A stretch of DNA of 64,000 nt from Mycolicibacter arupensis (GCF_002086515.1 NZ_MVHH01000006.1:1-64000); one strand, 5' to 3'; positions 46,598-56,343 are shown, counted from the stretch's first letter. Program-made: numbers and translations. Notes: generated by a model not told the origin, from the letters alone.

Positions 46598-48817
46598 GTG
46601 AGCGTGACGCTCAGCGCTGAACAACGACAACTCGGCGAATCGCTGCGCCAGTTCGCTGCCCGACACGCGCCGATGGCCGACACCCGCAACGCGTTCGACG
46701 CCCTGGCTGAAGGACACTTGCCCACCTGGTGGGATGAGTTGGTATCTCACGGTTTTCATGCCGTCCACTTGCCCGAATGCGATGGCGGGCAGGGCGGTGG
46801 CCTGCTCGATGTGGCTGCCATTTTGGAGGCCGCGGGCACGGTGTCATTGCCGGGGCCGCTGCTGTCGACGGTGACTGCGGGGGCGGTCGGGCTCTTGGCC
46901 GGCGCCACCCCAGCGAGGGAGGGCTATCTGGCGGCCCTTGCCGCCGGCGCCCCCGCTGTCGTCGTGCTGGCAGGCCAGTCGAGTTTTACCGCGCGACGGG
47001 CGGATGACCAGTTCCGGATAAGCGGTGTCTCCGAGGTGATCTCGGGCGCGCGCTCGGCAACGCTCGCGCTGATCTGCGCCGGCTGTGATGACGGCACCGA
47101 CGTCTGGGCAGTGGTCGACACATCCCGAGTGGCGGTCCAGCCGGTCGCCGGTACGGACCTGCTCACCGACTTGGCCACCCTCACGCTCGACGACTACCCG
47201 GTGAGTTCTGCTGCCGTCCTGGCCGGGATCGACACCGAGCGTGCGGACTACCTCGCCGTGGGTCTCGCCGCGGCGGTGTGCGCAGGGATCGCCACATGGT
47301 GCGTTGAGGCCGCCACCGCGCACCTGCGCACCCGGGAACAGTTCGGCGTGCCGATCGGAACGTTCCAGGCGCTGCAGCATCAGGCGGCCATGTTGTTGGT
47401 CAACGCCGAGTTGGCCTGCGCCGCGGCCTGGGACGCGCTTCGCGCCGTCTCCGATACCAAGGAACAACATCGGATGGCTGCCGCCACCGCTGCTCTGGTG
47501 GCGATCACGCCCTGCCCGGACACCGTTTTCGACACCTTGACGATGTTCGGCGCCATCGGCTTCACCTGGGAACATGATCTCCACCTGTACTGGCGCCGCG
47601 CTACCAGCATCGCCGCCTCGATCGGCCCCGCCACCGACTGGGCCCGTCGACTGGGCGAGCTGGCGGCCGCCGGGCAGCGCGACTTCACCGTTGATCTCGG
47701 CGGCGCCGAAGCCGAGTTCCGGTCTGGCGTCGCGGCGACACTCGACGCCGCGGTGGCGCTGTCCAACGACGGCCCCGGACGTCAGGGCGATGACGCGCAC
47801 TTCCGGACAGGGCCCCAGCGGACGCTCATCGCCGAAGCCGGGCTGATCGCGCCGCAGTGGCCCGCGCCGTGGGGGCTCAATGCGTCGCCGCTGCAACAGC
47901 TGATCATCATCGAGGAGTTCGCCAACCGGCCAGACCTGGTCCGGCCCTCGCTGGGCATCGCCGAGTGGATCCTGCCGTCGCTGGTGCAGGCCGCTCCCGC
48001 TGCGCTGCAGCAGAGCCTGATCCCGCCGACGCAGCGCGGCGAACTGGCCTGGTGTCAGCTGTTCTCCGAACCCGGTGCCGGATCGGATCTGGCGTCGTTG
48101 ACCACCCGAGCGGTCAAGGTCGACGGCGGGTGGCGCATCAGCGGCCACAAGATCTGGACCTCGTGCGCCCAGCGCGCGGATTACGGAGCGTTGCTGGCCC
48201 GCACCGATCCTGCCGCGGCCAAACACCGTGGCATCGGCTACTTCATCGTGGACATGCGATCGGACGGGATCGAAGTCCAGCCGATCGTGCAGGCCACCGG
48301 GGCTGCCGAATTCAACGAAGTGTTCCTCACCGATGTCTTCGTCCCGGACGAGATGCTGCTCGGCGAGCCCACCGAGGGGTGGCAGCTTGCCATCGCCACC
48401 ATGGCGCAAGAGCGCACCGCTATCAGCGCATATGTCGAGAACGACAGGGCGGTGGCGCTGCGCGCCCTGGCCGCGGCACCGGGTACCGGGCGTGACGACG
48501 CGATGCGCGCGCTGGGGGAACTGGACGCCTATGCCAACGCGATCAGGGCCCTGGGGGTACGTGAGACCATCCGCATGCTTGATGGGCAGGGGCTTGGGGC
48601 GTCATCGAGCATCGCCAAGGTGGCGATGAACGTCCTGTTGCGCCGGACGTTCCAAGCGACCCTGGCCACGGTGGGGCGTCTGGCCATGGTCGCCGACTCC
48701 GAGCCGGCCGTCGTGGAGCCCTATCTGCTATCGCCGGCCGAGCTGATCGGCGGCGGTACCAAGGAGATTCAGCTGAACATCATTGCGCAGATGATTCTCG
48801 GACTGCCGCGCAAATGA
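46598..48817 (+). CDS. Double-domain acyl-CoA dehydrogenase (FadE)
   Basis: A 739-residue protein holding two acyl-CoA dehydrogenase domains in tandem. The first (about 1-370) keeps the C-terminal helix motif REQFGVPIGTFQALQHQ. The second (about 385-739) keeps the substrate/FAD motif FSEPGAGSDLASLTTRAV and GWRISGHKIWTS, with GGTKEIQLNIIAQ at the end. Usual FadE proteins are about 380-400 residues. Related fused proteins occur in mycobacterial sterol and fatty-acid breakdown, where such domains form a heterodimer-like unit. Start GTG at 46598 with GGAG close upstream. It is convergent with the acyl-CoA synthetase gene. Confidence 0.87.
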   Translation: MSVTLSAEQRQLGESLRQFAARHAPMADTRNAFDALAEGHLPTWWDELVSHGFHAVHLPECDGGQGGGLLDVAAILEAAGTVSLPGPLLSTVTAGAVGLLAGATPAREGYLAALAAGAPAVVVLAGQSSFTARRADDQFRISGVSEVISGARSATLALICAGCDDGTDVWAVVDTSRVAVQPVAGTDLLTDLATLTLDDYPVSSAAVLAGIDTERADYLAVGLAAAVCAGIATWCVEAATAHLRTREQFGVPIGTFQALQHQAAMLLVNAELACAAAWDALRAVSDTKEQHRMAAATAALVAITPCPDTVFDTLTMFGAIGFTWEHDLHLYWRRATSIAASIGPATDWARRLGELAAAGQRDFTVDLGGAEAEFRSGVAATLDAAVALSNDGPGRQGDDAHFRTGPQRTLIAEAGLIAPQWPAPWGLNASPLQQLIIIEEFANRPDLVRPSLGIAEWILPSLVQAAPAALQQSLIPPTQRGELAWCQLFSEPGAGSDLASLTTRAVKVDGGWRISGHKIWTSCAQRADYGALLARTDPAAAKHRGIGYFIVDMRSDGIEVQPIVQATGAAEFNEVFLTDVFVPDEMLLGEPTEGWQLAIATMAQERTAISAYVENDRAVALRALAAAPGTGRDDAMRALGELDAYANAIRALGVRETIRMLDGQGLGASSSIAKVAMNVLLRRTFQATLATVGRLAMVADSEPAVVEPYLLSPAELIGGGTKEIQLNIIAQMILGLPRK

Positions 48818-48828
48818 GACGGCAGGGC

Positions 48829-50478
48829 CTATCCCAGTTCGGCCTGTTCGCGCGCCCACCGGTAGTCGGCCTTGCCGGCCGGACTGCGGACGAGCGTCGG
48901 CCGGAACACGATCGCCTTGGGCAGCTTGTAGCGGGCCAGCGACCCGCCTGCATGCGCGATGAGTTCGGCGTCGGAGGCAGCGGCGCCCTCGGCCAGGGCG
49001 ACTATGGCCACCACCTCCTGCCCCCACCGCTCACTGGGCCTGCCCGCCACCACCACGTCGACGACGGCAGGATGTGAGGCGATCGCCGTCTCCACCTCCT
49101 CGGCAAAGATCTTCTCCCCACCGGAGTTGATCGTCACCGAGTCCCTGCCGAGCAACTCGATGGACCCGCTGTCCAGGTGCCGGGCCCGGTCACCCGGGAC
49201 CGCGTAGCGCACCCCGGCGATCACCGGGAATGTGGCGGCGGTCTTGGCGGCATCGCCCTTGTAGCCCAACGGGACATAGCCGCGCTGACCGAGCCAGCCC
49301 AGGCCTTCGTGGCCGGGCTCAAGCACCGCGCCGAGATCTTCGGCCACCACACAGGTGTCGGGCCCGCCGGCGAAGGTACCCGTCGAGACCGCCCCCGAGG
49401 TCGACATGTGACGCATCTGGGCGCCGGTCTCTGACGATCCGACTCCATCGATCACCATGGCGCCGGGTAGCGTCTCGACGATCTGCTGTTTCACATGGGG
49501 CGTCAGCAGAGCCCCGCCGTTGGCGACCACCAGCAGCGACGACACGTCGGCGGTGCCCTTGCGGATGGCCTCCAACAGCGGCCGGGCCATCGCATCGCCG
49601 ACCACGGTCACCGAGAGCACCTTCTCGCGCTCGATCGCACGGACGACGTCGTCGGCGTCGAAGTGGTCCACAACCGAAGGGAAAACCAAGGTTTGGCCGG
49701 TATTGATCGCGGTCATCACCGCCCACTGTGCGGCCCCGTGGATCAGCGGCGGCAGGATCATCAGCTTGGACCCCGGGTTCGCCCGGACCGGGCCCACGAT
49801 GTCGTCGATGGAGCTGACCTCTTCGGCGGTGATGAGGTTTCGTCCGCCGAACGAGCCCATGAAGATGTCGTGTTGACGCCAGAGCACGCCCTTGGGCATG
49901 CCGGTGGTGCCGCCGGTGTAGAGCACGTAGAGGTCGTCGGCGCAGGGCTGAACCGGGGGTGGCTGCGGGGAGCTGTCGGCGAGCGCCGCTTCGTAGTCGA
50001 CCGCGCCCTCAAGGAGAGCGTTGCCGGAGTCGTCGGCGATCTGGATCAGCACCTTCAGCTGCGGAAGCTCGGGCAGAACCTCGGCAAGGGTGGGGGCGAA
50101 TGCGGCGTGGTACACCAACGCGGTCGCACCGGAATCGGCCAGTAGGTATGCCAATTCGTTGCGGACATAGCGGTAGTTGACGTTGAACGGGGCCACCCGT
50201 GCCCGAAAGCTTCCCAGCAGTGTCTCGACGAACTCGTGGCCGTTGTAGGCGTAGATCCCGAGCAGGTCTTGACCGCTCTCATGCTGCGCCAGCTCAGATC
50301 GCGGAGTGTGGCAGCCGAGACCGCGCGAATGCAGGTAGGACGCCAGCCGGTTGGAGCGCTCGATGATCTGGGCGTAGGTGTAGCGCCGATCACCCTGCAC
50401 GATCATGTCGCGGTCCGGAATCTCCGCGGCTACCGCGTCGGTCACTTCGGGCACGGTGAACTGGGTCAGGGTCGCCAC
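48829..50478 (-). CDS. Acyl-CoA synthetase (FadD-type, AMP-forming)
   Basis: A 549-residue adenylate-forming enzyme. The phosphate-binding loop is YTGGTTGMPKG. Downstream are PPLIHGAAQW, IDGVGSSETG, VPGDRARHLDSGSIELLGRD (Asp/Arg motif) and SGGEKIFAEEVE, ending with LPKAIVFRPTLVRSPAGKADY including the catalytic lysine. It activates a carboxylic acid to its CoA ester; chain length cannot be told. The start is GTG at 50478. It follows mftR on the same strand with an 83 nt gap and faces the fadE gene, so the two could act on the same substrate. Confidence 0.88.
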   Translation of the reverse strand: MATLTQFTVPEVTDAVAAEIPDRDMIVQGDRRYTYAQIIERSNRLASYLHSRGLGCHTPRSELAQHESGQDLLGIYAYNGHEFVETLLGSFRARVAPFNVNYRYVRNELAYLLADSGATALVYHAAFAPTLAEVLPELPQLKVLIQIADDSGNALLEGAVDYEAALADSSPQPPPVQPCADDLYVLYTGGTTGMPKGVLWRQHDIFMGSFGGRNLITAEEVSSIDDIVGPVRANPGSKLMILPPLIHGAAQWAVMTAINTGQTLVFPSVVDHFDADDVVRAIEREKVLSVTVVGDAMARPLLEAIRKGTADVSSLLVVANGGALLTPHVKQQIVETLPGAMVIDGVGSSETGAQMRHMSTSGAVSTGTFAGGPDTCVVAEDLGAVLEPGHEGLGWLGQRGYVPLGYKGDAAKTAATFPVIAGVRYAVPGDRARHLDSGSIELLGRDSVTINSGGEKIFAEEVETAIASHPAVVDVVVAGRPSERWGQEVVAIVALAEGAAASDAELIAHAGGSLARYKLPKAIVFRPTLVRSPAGKADYRWAREQAELG

Positions 50479-50561
50479 GTGCGTATCAACTCCTGGGTCG
50501 TGGGTGAACGTCGCTGGTGCCTCGATGATCGCAGGGGCACGCTGCGGTAGTGCAGACGGAG

Positions 50562-51158
50562 TCAGTCCAGACCGCCGCGGATGGCGTCGAAGGCCTCTCC
50601 AAGGACACGCGGCAGTGTCAAGGACTCGTCGCCAAGCCAGCGCTCATAAGCGCTCAGGGCCACGCCCAGCATCATCCAGGCGACCGTCCGTGGACGCAGA
50701 TCGCCGGGATCGGCGCCCTCGCGTCGAGCCACGAACTCCGCGATGACGTTGCGCCAGCCGGCGTACATCGTCATCGAGTAGGCCTGCAGCTCATCGGTCT
50801 GCAGGATCACCCGCATTCGCCGGCGGTGCCGCGCCGTCTCCCCTTCGTCGAAGGTGTTGAACGCCAACAGCGCGCCGCGCAACGCGTCGGCCAGCGGAGC
50901 CGCAGGTTCGACACCGTCGAGCAGATCGCGCAGCTGGCGCAGGTGGGCGTCGAAATCTCCCCAGGGAATCGCGTTCTTCGACGCGTAGTAGCGAAATACC
51001 GTGCGACGGCCGATGCCGGCGGCGTGGGCTACGTCGTCCACGCTGACGTCTCCGAATCCGCGGGTTGCGAACAGGTCGATGGCGACGTCGGTGATGTGCG
51101 CCGGCGTGGTGGAGCGACGTCGACCGACACGGGACTGCGGGTCTGCAGTACCGCCCAT
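50562..51158 (-). CDS. mftR: Mycofactocin system TetR regulator MftR
   Basis: A 198-residue TetR protein with helix-turn-helix [21 protein letters not shown] and the family's N-terminal [13 protein letters not shown]. MftR homologues sit divergently from mftA in mycobacteria and repress the cluster; long-chain acyl-CoAs relieve binding in the studied cases. The adjacent fadD and nearby fadE agree with acyl-CoA as signal. The 106 nt between mftR and mftA holds inverted repeats suitable as its operator. Confidence 0.9.
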   Translation of the reverse strand: MGGTADPQSRVGRRRSTTPAHITDVAIDLFATRGFGDVSVDDVAHAAGIGRRTVFRYYASKNAIPWGDFDAHLRQLRDLLDGVEPAAPLADALRGALLAFNTFDEGETARHRRRMRVILQTDELQAYSMTMYAGWRNVIAEFVARREGADPGDLRPRTVAWMMLGVALSAYERWLGDESLTLPRVLGEAFDAIRGGLD

Positions 51159-51160
51159 CC

Positions 51161-51236
51161 GACAACCCCACTTCCGTTACGGCACCCGATGCCATATTCT
51201 GTTCCGAGATTGTGACCGACGCGACAGTCGGTTGTC
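51161..51236. promoter_or_regulatory. mftR-mftA intergenic operator/promoter region
   Basis: ACCGAC-N6-GTCGGT (51215-51232) is a perfect 6 bp inverted repeat. A wider pair, GACAACC (51161-51167) and GGTTGTC (51230-51236), flanks a possible -10 TATTCT (51195-51200) for mftA. The symmetric elements lie where MftR should bind to control both directions. Confidence 0.5.
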
Positions 51237-51264
51237 GAACCCCACTGTGAGAGAGGCCTGCGTC

Positions 51265-51357
51265 ATGGACCAGAACCAGCAGAACGACACCGCCGAGATC
51301 GTCGCCGAGACCCTGGTTGAAGAGGTGTCCATCGACGGCATGTGCGGCGTCTACTGA
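51265..51357 (+). CDS. mftA: Mycofactocin precursor peptide MftA
   Basis: A 30-residue ribosomal precursor. The N-terminal part is acidic and polar (QNDTAEIVAETLVEEVSIDG) and the C-terminus is the invariant GMCGVY, whose last Val-Tyr pair becomes the cofactor core. MftC decarboxylates and cyclises Val-Tyr; MftE then releases it. ATG at 51265 has GAGAGAGG about 8 nt upstream. The stop is 2 nt before the mftB GTG. Confidence 0.95.
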   Translation: MDQNQQNDTAEIVAETLVEEVSIDGMCGVY

Positions 51358-51359
51358 CC

Positions 51360-51665
51360 GTGCCGGAGGTCGCCGTGGCGTCGGAGGTGCACGCGTTCGA
51401 CCCCGACCGCGGCTGGGAGCTTCACCCGCAGGTGGCGCTTCGTCCCGAGCCGTTTGGTGCCTTGCTGTACCACTTCGGCACCCGAAAATTGTCGTTCCTG
51501 AAGAACCGCACCATCGTCGAGGTGGTGCGTTCTTTGGCTGATCACAGTGATGTTCGATCCGCCTGCCGTGCGGCGGGAGTGGACGACGCCGATCAGGGTC
51601 CGTACCTGCACGCGCTGGGCGTGCTGGCGGATTCGAAGATGCTGATGCCCAGGGAGGGCCAATGA
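51360..51665 (+). CDS. mftB: Mycofactocin peptide chaperone MftB
   Basis: A 101-residue RiPP recognition element that binds MftA and presents it to MftC. The diagnostic segment is LHPQVALRPEPFGALLYHFG followed by TRKLSFLKNRTIVEVV. GTG at 51360 is chosen since it places the diagnostic segment about 20 residues from the start as in homologues; a GTG at 51342 inside mftA is the alternative. The stop overlaps the mftC ATG. Confidence 0.93.
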   Translation: MPEVAVASEVHAFDPDRGWELHPQVALRPEPFGALLYHFGTRKLSFLKNRTIVEVVRSLADHSDVRSACRAAGVDDADQGPYLHALGVLADSKMLMPREGQ

Positions 51666-52843
51666 CATCCGTGGCACCGGTGCCCCGCCTGATCGAGCAA
51701 TTCGAGCATGGACTCGACGCTCCGATCTGCCTGACGTGGGAACTGACCTACGCCTGCAACCTTGCGTGCGTGCACTGCCTTTCGTCGTCAGGCAAGCGTG
51801 ACCCGCGCGAGCTGTCCACGAGGCAGTGCAAGGACATCATCGACCAGCTGGAACGCATGCAGGTGTTCTACGTCAACATCGGTGGCGGGGAACCCACTGT
51901 GCGCGCCGACTTTTGGGAACTGGTGGACTACGCCACCGAGCATCACGTCGGCGTGAAGTTCTCCACCAACGGTCTGCGGATCACCCCTGAGGTGGCGGCC
52001 AAGCTGGCAGCCAGTGACTACGTCGACGTCCAGATCTCGCTGGATGGCGCAACCGCAGAGGTCAACGATCCGATCCGCGGCCCCGGCTCGTTCGGCATGG
52101 CGATCCGGGCGCTGGAGAACCTGGCCGCGGCCGGATTCTCCGACGCCAAGATCTCGGTGGTGGCAACCCGCCACAACATCGACCAACTCGACGATTTCGC
52201 TGCGCTGGCCAGTCGCTACGGAGCCACCCTGCGCATCACCCGGCTGCGCCCTTCGGGGCGAGGTGCCGACGTCTGGGATGACTTGCATCCGACCGCCGAA
52301 CAGCAGGTCCAGCTGTACGACTGGCTGGTCGCCAATGGCGAACGGGTGCTCACCGGCGACTCGTTCTTTCACCTGTCCGGTCTGGGCGCGCCCGGCGCGC
52401 TTGCCGGGCTGAACATGTGCGGAGCCGGGCGCGTGGTGTGCCTCATCGACCCGGTCGGTGACGTCTACGCCTGCCCATTTGCCATCCATGACCGCTTCCT
52501 TGCCGGAAACGTGTTGTCCGACGGTGGTTTCGACAACGTGTGGAAGCATGCCCCGCTGTTTCGTGAACTGCGGGAGCCGCAGTCCGCAGGGGCCTGCGGC
52601 AGCTGCGGCCACTATGACAGCTGCCGGGGCGGCTGCATGGCTGCCAAGTTCTTCACCGGCCTGCCCCTGGATGGGCCGGATCCAGAGTGTGTGCAGGGTT
52701 ATGGCGCCCCCGCGCTTGCCGCCGACCGCACCAAACCTCGCCCGGCCGCCGATCATTCCCGCGGTAAGCCGATCACCACGGTGGTGCCTCTGACGCTGTC
52801 CAAGCGTCCGCCGGCCCGCCTCTGCAATGAAAGTCCAATCTGA
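51662..52843 (+). CDS. mftC: Mycofactocin radical SAM maturase MftC
   Basis: A 393-residue radical SAM enzyme with a SPASM domain. The SAM-cluster cysteines are in CNLACVHC (C32, C36, C39). The auxiliary cluster ligands lie in NMCGAGRVVCLIDP, YACPF and the C-terminal CGSCGHYDSCRGGC. It performs oxidative decarboxylation of the MftA C-terminal tyrosine and then forms a carbon-carbon bond with the valine. ATG overlaps mftB by four bases (ATGA). Only 2 nt separate it from mftD. Confidence 0.95.
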   Translation: MTSVAPVPRLIEQFEHGLDAPICLTWELTYACNLACVHCLSSSGKRDPRELSTRQCKDIIDQLERMQVFYVNIGGGEPTVRADFWELVDYATEHHVGVKFSTNGLRITPEVAAKLAASDYVDVQISLDGATAEVNDPIRGPGSFGMAIRALENLAAAGFSDAKISVVATRHNIDQLDDFAALASRYGATLRITRLRPSGRGADVWDDLHPTAEQQVQLYDWLVANGERVLTGDSFFHLSGLGAPGALAGLNMCGAGRVVCLIDPVGDVYACPFAIHDRFLAGNVLSDGGFDNVWKHAPLFRELREPQSAGACGSCGHYDSCRGGCMAAKFFTGLPLDGPDPECVQGYGAPALAADRTKPRPAADHSRGKPITTVVPLTLSKRPPARLCNESPI

Positions 52844-52845
52844 TC

Positions 52846-54039
52846 ATGGCTCGTGATGTCTGGTTCGAAACCGTTGCTATAGCCCAAGAACGAGCCAAAA
52901 AGCGCCTTCCGAAGTCTGCTTACTCCTCGCTGATCTCCGCCAGTGAGAAAGGGCTAACCGTCAGCGACAACGTTGCGGCGTTCAGTGAGCTCGGATTCGC
53001 GCCGCACGTGGTGGGTGCCCCTGCAAACCGTGAGATGGCGACCACGGTTATGGGCCAAGAGATTTCGATGCCGGTGATGATCTCGCCGACCGGAGTCCAG
53101 GCTGTCGACCCGGACGGTGAAGTGGCAGTCGCGAGAGCAGCGGCGGCGCGTGGCACCGCGATGGGCTTGTCGTCCTTTGCCAGCAAGCCGATGGAAGAGG
53201 TGATCGCGGCCAACCCCAAGACCTTCTTCCAGATCTACTGGCTGGGGGGTCGCGACGCCATTGCCGAGCGCGTGGAGCGTGCCCGTGCCGCCGGAGCGGT
53301 GGGCATGATCGCCACCACCGACTGGAGCTTCTCGCACGGTCGGGACTGGGGCAGCCCCACCATCCCGGAGAAGATGGACCTCAAGACCATGGTCAAGATG
53401 ATGCCGGAGGCTCTGACCAGGCCGGGATGGTTCCTGCGCTGGGCCAAGACCCTGCGGCCGCCGACCCTGCGCGTGCCCAATCAGGCCGGCCGCGGCGAAG
53501 CGGGACCACCGTTCTTCCAGGCCTACGGGGAATGGATGGGCACCCCTCCGCCCACCTGGGAGGACATCGCCTGGTTGCGTGAACTGTGGGGTGGACCGTT
53601 CATGCTTAAGGGCGTGATGCGGGTGGATGACGCCAAACGAGCTGTGGATTGCGGTGTTTCGGCTATCTCGGTCTCCAACCACGGCGGAAACAACCTGGAC
53701 GGCACTCCGGCGGCTATTCGCGCCCTGCCGGCCATCGCCGAGGCGGTGGGTGACCAGATCGAGGTGTTGCTGGACGGCGGCATCCGGCGAGGCAGTGATG
53801 TCGTCAAGGCGGTGGCACTGGGGGCGCGTGCGGTGATGATCGGCCGCGCCTACCTGTGGGGTCTGGGCGCGGCCGGGCAGCCCGGGGTGGAGAACGTTTT
53901 GGACATCCTGCGGGGCGGCATCGACTCGGCTTTGATGGGCCTTGGGCGGGCGTCGGTGCACGATCTGACCCCATCCGACATCTTGATCCCGGCCGGTTTC
54001 AGCCGGGCGCTCGGCGTACCCGCGGCCGACGCAGGCTAG
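52846..54039 (+). CDS. mftD: Mycofactocin FMN-dependent oxidase MftD
   Basis: A 397-residue flavoprotein of the L-lactate dehydrogenase / glycolate oxidase family. Key segments are MISPTGVQAVDPDGE, the active-site histidine in SNHGGNNLDGTPA, and the FMN-phosphate loop LLDGGIRRGSDVVKA with GARAVMIGRAYLWG. It oxidatively deaminates the released Val-Tyr lactam (AHDP) to pre-mycofactocin. ATG is 2 nt after mftC. Confidence 0.95.
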   Translation: MARDVWFETVAIAQERAKKRLPKSAYSSLISASEKGLTVSDNVAAFSELGFAPHVVGAPANREMATTVMGQEISMPVMISPTGVQAVDPDGEVAVARAAAARGTAMGLSSFASKPMEEVIAANPKTFFQIYWLGGRDAIAERVERARAAGAVGMIATTDWSFSHGRDWGSPTIPEKMDLKTMVKMMPEALTRPGWFLRWAKTLRPPTLRVPNQAGRGEAGPPFFQAYGEWMGTPPPTWEDIAWLRELWGGPFMLKGVMRVDDAKRAVDCGVSAISVSNHGGNNLDGTPAAIRALPAIAEAVGDQIEVLLDGGIRRGSDVVKAVALGARAVMIGRAYLWGLGAAGQPGVENVLDILRGGIDSALMGLGRASVHDLTPSDILIPAGFSRALGVPAADAG

Positions 54040-54196
54040 GTCTCTCGCTCACCGACCTGCGAAATCAGGCACCGGTCCTGATACGCCCGTGGCGGACGGG
54101 ACGGACGTGATTCGACGGGCTGGATCCGGGTCGCGAAGCGCAAAATTTCCGTTGCTCGTCGTCATCAACAACTGGTGTACGACAGGTGAATTCGCT

Positions 54197-54202
54197 TACC
54201 AT
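54197..54202 (+). promoter_or_regulatory. Candidate -10 for a leaderless mftE transcript
   Basis: TACCAT fits TANNNT and ends 6 nt before the mftE ATG; there is no Shine-Dalgarno in between. The 169 nt gap between mftD and mftE is the only sizeable gap in the cluster, so mftEFG may have a separate promoter. Confidence 0.4.
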
Positions 54203-54208
54203 CTTCCG

Positions 54209-54928
54209 ATGGCGTTTGGCGGTGGGCTGGGTGGCTCGACCTGGAGCGAGCTGCAGACCCAGCTTCAGCTGCCGCAGCGACGGGTGACGCTGCTGGTCCC
54301 GGTGGGCTCGACCGAACAGCACGGCCCGCATCTGCCGCTGGACACCGATACCCGGATCGCGCAGGCGCTCGCTGAGGCCTTGGCCGGAACCGGGGGCGGA
54401 GCGGTGGCGCCGGCCATCGCCTACGGTGCCAGCGGGGAGCATCAGAGCTTTGCCGGCACCATCTCGATCGGTACCCCTGCGCTGACCGAGCTGTTGGTGG
54501 AGTACGGCCGCTCCGCTTGTTGCTGGGCGCCGCGGGTGCTGTTCGTCAACGGCCATGGCGGCAATGTGGCTGCGCTGGCCGATGCGGTCCCGCGGCTGCG
54601 CTTCGAAGGGCGTGACGTGGCCTGGCTGCCCTGCGCGGTGGCCAGTGCTGATGCCCACGCCGGACATACCGAAACGTCACTGCTGCTGCATCTTTCGCCC
54701 GAAAGCGTGAGGTTCGACCAGGCGCGGCCGGGGAATGACGCCCCGTTGGCGCAGCTGCTTCCCGCGATGCGGGCCGGGGGGGTGGCGGCGGTGAGCGCAG
54801 TGGGCGTGCTCGGCGACCCGACCACCGCGACCATCGCCGAAGGTCAACGACTCTTCGCCGAGATGGTCGATGCCGGCTTGGCTGCCATGGACGGCTGGTC
54901 ACCCGGGCCCGACGGGATGCTGCGGTGA
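54209..54928 (+). CDS. mftE: Mycofactocin creatininase-family peptidase MftE
   Basis: A 239-residue metal-dependent peptidase of the creatininase family that cuts the modified Val-Tyr dipeptide (AHDP) from the MftA leader. Metal ligands are visible in [15 protein letters not shown] (Glu, His, Asp), FVNGHGGN and the AHAGHTETS region. ATG at 54209 ([16 protein letters not shown]) is preferred by homology; the frame from 54089 would add 40 residues without similarity. The stop overlaps the mftF GTG. Confidence 0.92.
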   Translation: MAFGGGLGGSTWSELQTQLQLPQRRVTLLVPVGSTEQHGPHLPLDTDTRIAQALAEALAGTGGGAVAPAIAYGASGEHQSFAGTISIGTPALTELLVEYGRSACCWAPRVLFVNGHGGNVAALADAVPRLRFEGRDVAWLPCAVASADAHAGHTETSLLLHLSPESVRFDQARPGNDAPLAQLLPAMRAGGVAAVSAVGVLGDPTTATIAEGQRLFAEMVDAGLAAMDGWSPGPDGMLR

Positions 54929-56337
54929 CGGCGGCACGGCTGCCGGACGGCTTCGCCGTCCAGGTTGACCGTAAGGTTCGGGTTCTGGGTCGCGGGTCCA
55001 CGTTGCTGGGCGGCTCGCCGACCCGGCTGCTTCGGTTGGCGCCGGCCGCCCAGGGAATGCTGTCCGACGGCCGCCTGGAGGTCCGCGACTCGGTCAGTGC
55101 GCAACTGGCCCGCACTCTGCTCGACGCCACGGTGGCTCATCCTCGGCCCGCCGGGGGGCCGTCCTATAGAGACGTGACAGTTGTTATTCCGGTGCGCGAC
55201 AACATCGTTGGTCTTCAGCGATTGATCGCTGCGCTGCGTGGCCTGCGTGTCGTCGTGGTGGATGACGGTTCGCAGATCCCGGTTCGCCCGGAGGATCTGT
55301 CCGCGGCGCACTGCTGCGATGTCACGGTGCTACGTCATCCGGAGAGCCGTGGGCCGGCGGCCGCGCGCAACACCGGGCTCCGGGCCGCCGCGACGGACTT
55401 CGTGGCGTTCTTGGACTCCGATGTGGTGCCACGCCGAGGCTGGCTGGAGGCGCTGCTGGGCCACTTCTGCGACCCGGCCGTGGCCTTGGTGGCTCCGCGC
55501 ATCGTTGGCATGGCAGACAGCGGTCACCTGGTGGCCCGCTACGAGGCCATCCGTTCGTCGCTGGACCTGGGCGGCTGCGAGGCGCCCGTGGTCCCTTACG
55601 GCAAGGTTGCCTACGTGCCCAGTGCGGCGATCATCTGCCGTGCCTCGACATTGCGCGAGCTGGGTGGCTTCGATGAGGCGCTGCACTCCGGCGAGGACGT
55701 CGACCTGTGCTGGCGTTTGGTCGATGCGGGCAGCAGGCTGCGTTACGAGCCGATTGCTCTGGTCGCGCATGAGCACCGGGTCGAGCTGCGGGATTGGTTT
55801 GCGCGCAAGGCATTTTACGGAGGTTCGGCGGCTCCGCTGTCGGCCCGCCACCCGGACAAGGCGGCACCCATGGTGATCTCCGGGTGGGCGCTGGCGGGCT
55901 GGGCATTGATGGCACTCGGCTCTGCCCTGGGTTATCTGGTTTCGTTGGCGATCGCGGGGCTGACCGGTCACCGGGTCGCCAAGTCCATGCGGGGACCGGA
56001 CACGGCGCCGGTCGACGTGGTGATGGTGACGTTGCGGGGGCTGGCCAGCGCCGGTCTGCAGATCGCCTCGGCCCTGTGCCGGCACTACTGGCCCATCGCG
56101 CTCCTGGCAGCGCTGGTGTCGCAACGATGCCGCAGGGCGCTGGTGCTGGCGGCGGTGACCGAAGGAGTGGTGGACTGGCTGCGGCATGCGCGCTCCGAAG
56201 ACGATTCCCGGCCGCTGGGGCTGCCGGCCTATCTGCTGCTCAAGCGGCTCGATGATCTGGCCTACGGCGCCGGCCTGTGGTGTGGCGTGGTGCGCGAGCG
56301 CAACCTGTCTGCACTCAAGCCGCAGATCCGCAGCTAG
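54925..56337 (+). CDS. mftF: Mycofactocin glycosyltransferase MftF
   Basis: A 470-residue family 2 glycosyltransferase that adds a beta-1,4-glucan chain to pre-mycofactocinol. The GT-A core has [29 protein letters not shown] (DxD) and [11 protein letters not shown]. The C-terminal third has hydrophobic segments (around 330-365 and 395-425), suggesting membrane association. The start is GTG, overlapping mftE by four bases (GTGA). Confidence 0.93.
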   Translation: MTAARLPDGFAVQVDRKVRVLGRGSTLLGGSPTRLLRLAPAAQGMLSDGRLEVRDSVSAQLARTLLDATVAHPRPAGGPSYRDVTVVIPVRDNIVGLQRLIAALRGLRVVVVDDGSQIPVRPEDLSAAHCCDVTVLRHPESRGPAAARNTGLRAAATDFVAFLDSDVVPRRGWLEALLGHFCDPAVALVAPRIVGMADSGHLVARYEAIRSSLDLGGCEAPVVPYGKVAYVPSAAIICRASTLRELGGFDEALHSGEDVDLCWRLVDAGSRLRYEPIALVAHEHRVELRDWFARKAFYGGSAAPLSARHPDKAAPMVISGWALAGWALMALGSALGYLVSLAIAGLTGHRVAKSMRGPDTAPVDVVMVTLRGLASAGLQIASALCRHYWPIALLAALVSQRCRRALVLAAVTEGVVDWLRHARSEDDSRPLGLPAYLLLKRLDDLAYGAGLWCGVVRERNLSALKPQIRS

Positions 56338-56343
56338 GCCGTC

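Noticed and set aside
46844..48409. 521-codon open frame antisense to fadE
   Set aside because: Arg/Gly-rich shadow without domain similarity.
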